From positions 1 through 23,430 of the forward strand of contig DAMDJY010000034.1 of assembly GCA_032100225.1 (NCBI GenBank): a stretch of 23,430 nucleotides of DNA, given 5' to 3'. The position numbers were made by a program, and so were the translations under genes. The stretch comes from Mobilicoccus sp032100225. Its GTDB lineage: Bacteria; Actinomycetota; Actinomycetes; Actinomycetales; Dermatophilaceae. Of this stretch, positions 23,313-23,430 are shown piece after piece (position 1 is the stretch's first letter; every line of letters begins with the position of its first letter). The notes below the pieces were generated by a model. That model saw only the letters and a list, made by a program, of their open reading frames with translations, ran no database searches and was not told the origin of the DNA.

Positions 23313-23430
23313 CGGGCTCTCCTCGTGCTCAGGACGATGCGGGCGGTGCAGGTGTCTCGTCGCTGCCGCAGGCGGCGGGGCGGGGGCGGCGGCCGGGGCA
23401 GCATCCGGGCACACACACCGAGGGAAGGGC

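Overview
The window is about 23.4 kb of high-GC DNA (roughly two thirds G+C by eye). It is almost certainly from an actinobacterium (Actinomycetota) and probably from the Micrococcales, in the Dermacoccaceae/Intrasporangiaceae neighbourhood; the genus is an inference. Supporting signs are strong G/C bias at third codon positions, frequent GTG starts, apparently leaderless genes, an actinobacterial-type DtxR/IdeR iron box, DUF3710 and DUF4193 proteins, and a gene order (RNA methyltransferase, APC-type K+ transporter, ceoB, ceoC, OB-fold protein, DUF3710, dut, DUF4193, inositol monophosphatase) that I recall from the Rv2689c-Rv2701c region of Mycobacterium tuberculosis. No rRNA, tRNA, CRISPR array, transposase or phage gene was seen.

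Layout. Positions 1-2124 hold the 3' three quarters of phosphoenolpyruvate carboxylase, followed by a small conserved actinobacterial protein (minus strand) and a HIT-family protein. A large inverted repeat lies between these last two. Positions 3369-7264 are an iron-siderophore ABC importer operon: two tandem DtxR/IdeR-like boxes, a lipoprotein receptor, two permeases and an ATPase, with overlapping start and stop codons. A conserved protein of unknown function follows (7315-7971). On the minus strand at 7999-9095 are a PadR-family repressor and a translationally coupled membrane protein whose reading frame is broken twice.

Positions 9100-11790 are the most unusual part. A secreted glycerophosphodiesterase-like protein with a C-terminal LamG-like domain and a secreted beta-helix repeat protein (frameshifted) are each bracketed by copies of the same GC-rich hairpin. 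The first and third copies are nearly identical over about 87 bp, reaching into the last codons of the phosphodiesterase and of aconitase. Aconitase (acnA) fills 11776-14559 and has a 28-bp near-perfect palindrome upstream.

Positions 14763-19705 carry a TrmA/RumA-type RNA methyltransferase coupled to a KimA-like potassium transporter. Divergent from them are two TrkA/CeoB-CeoC regulatory proteins, so this looks like a K+ uptake and gating unit. Positions 19727-21732 form a minus-strand operon (DUF4193 zinc-ribbon protein, dUTPase, DUF3710, OB-fold protein). A 63-residue protein with a strong Shine-Dalgarno sequence sits at 22083-22274, then a perfect bidirectional terminator, then an inositol monophosphatase-family gene (minus strand) close to the right edge.

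Most of the window is conserved core chromosome. I see no complete undescribed multi-gene system. The points most worth following are the hairpin-bracketed cassettes, the acnA operator candidate, the altered active site of the phosphodiesterase, and the cluster of frameshifts between 8.2 and 11.3 kb.
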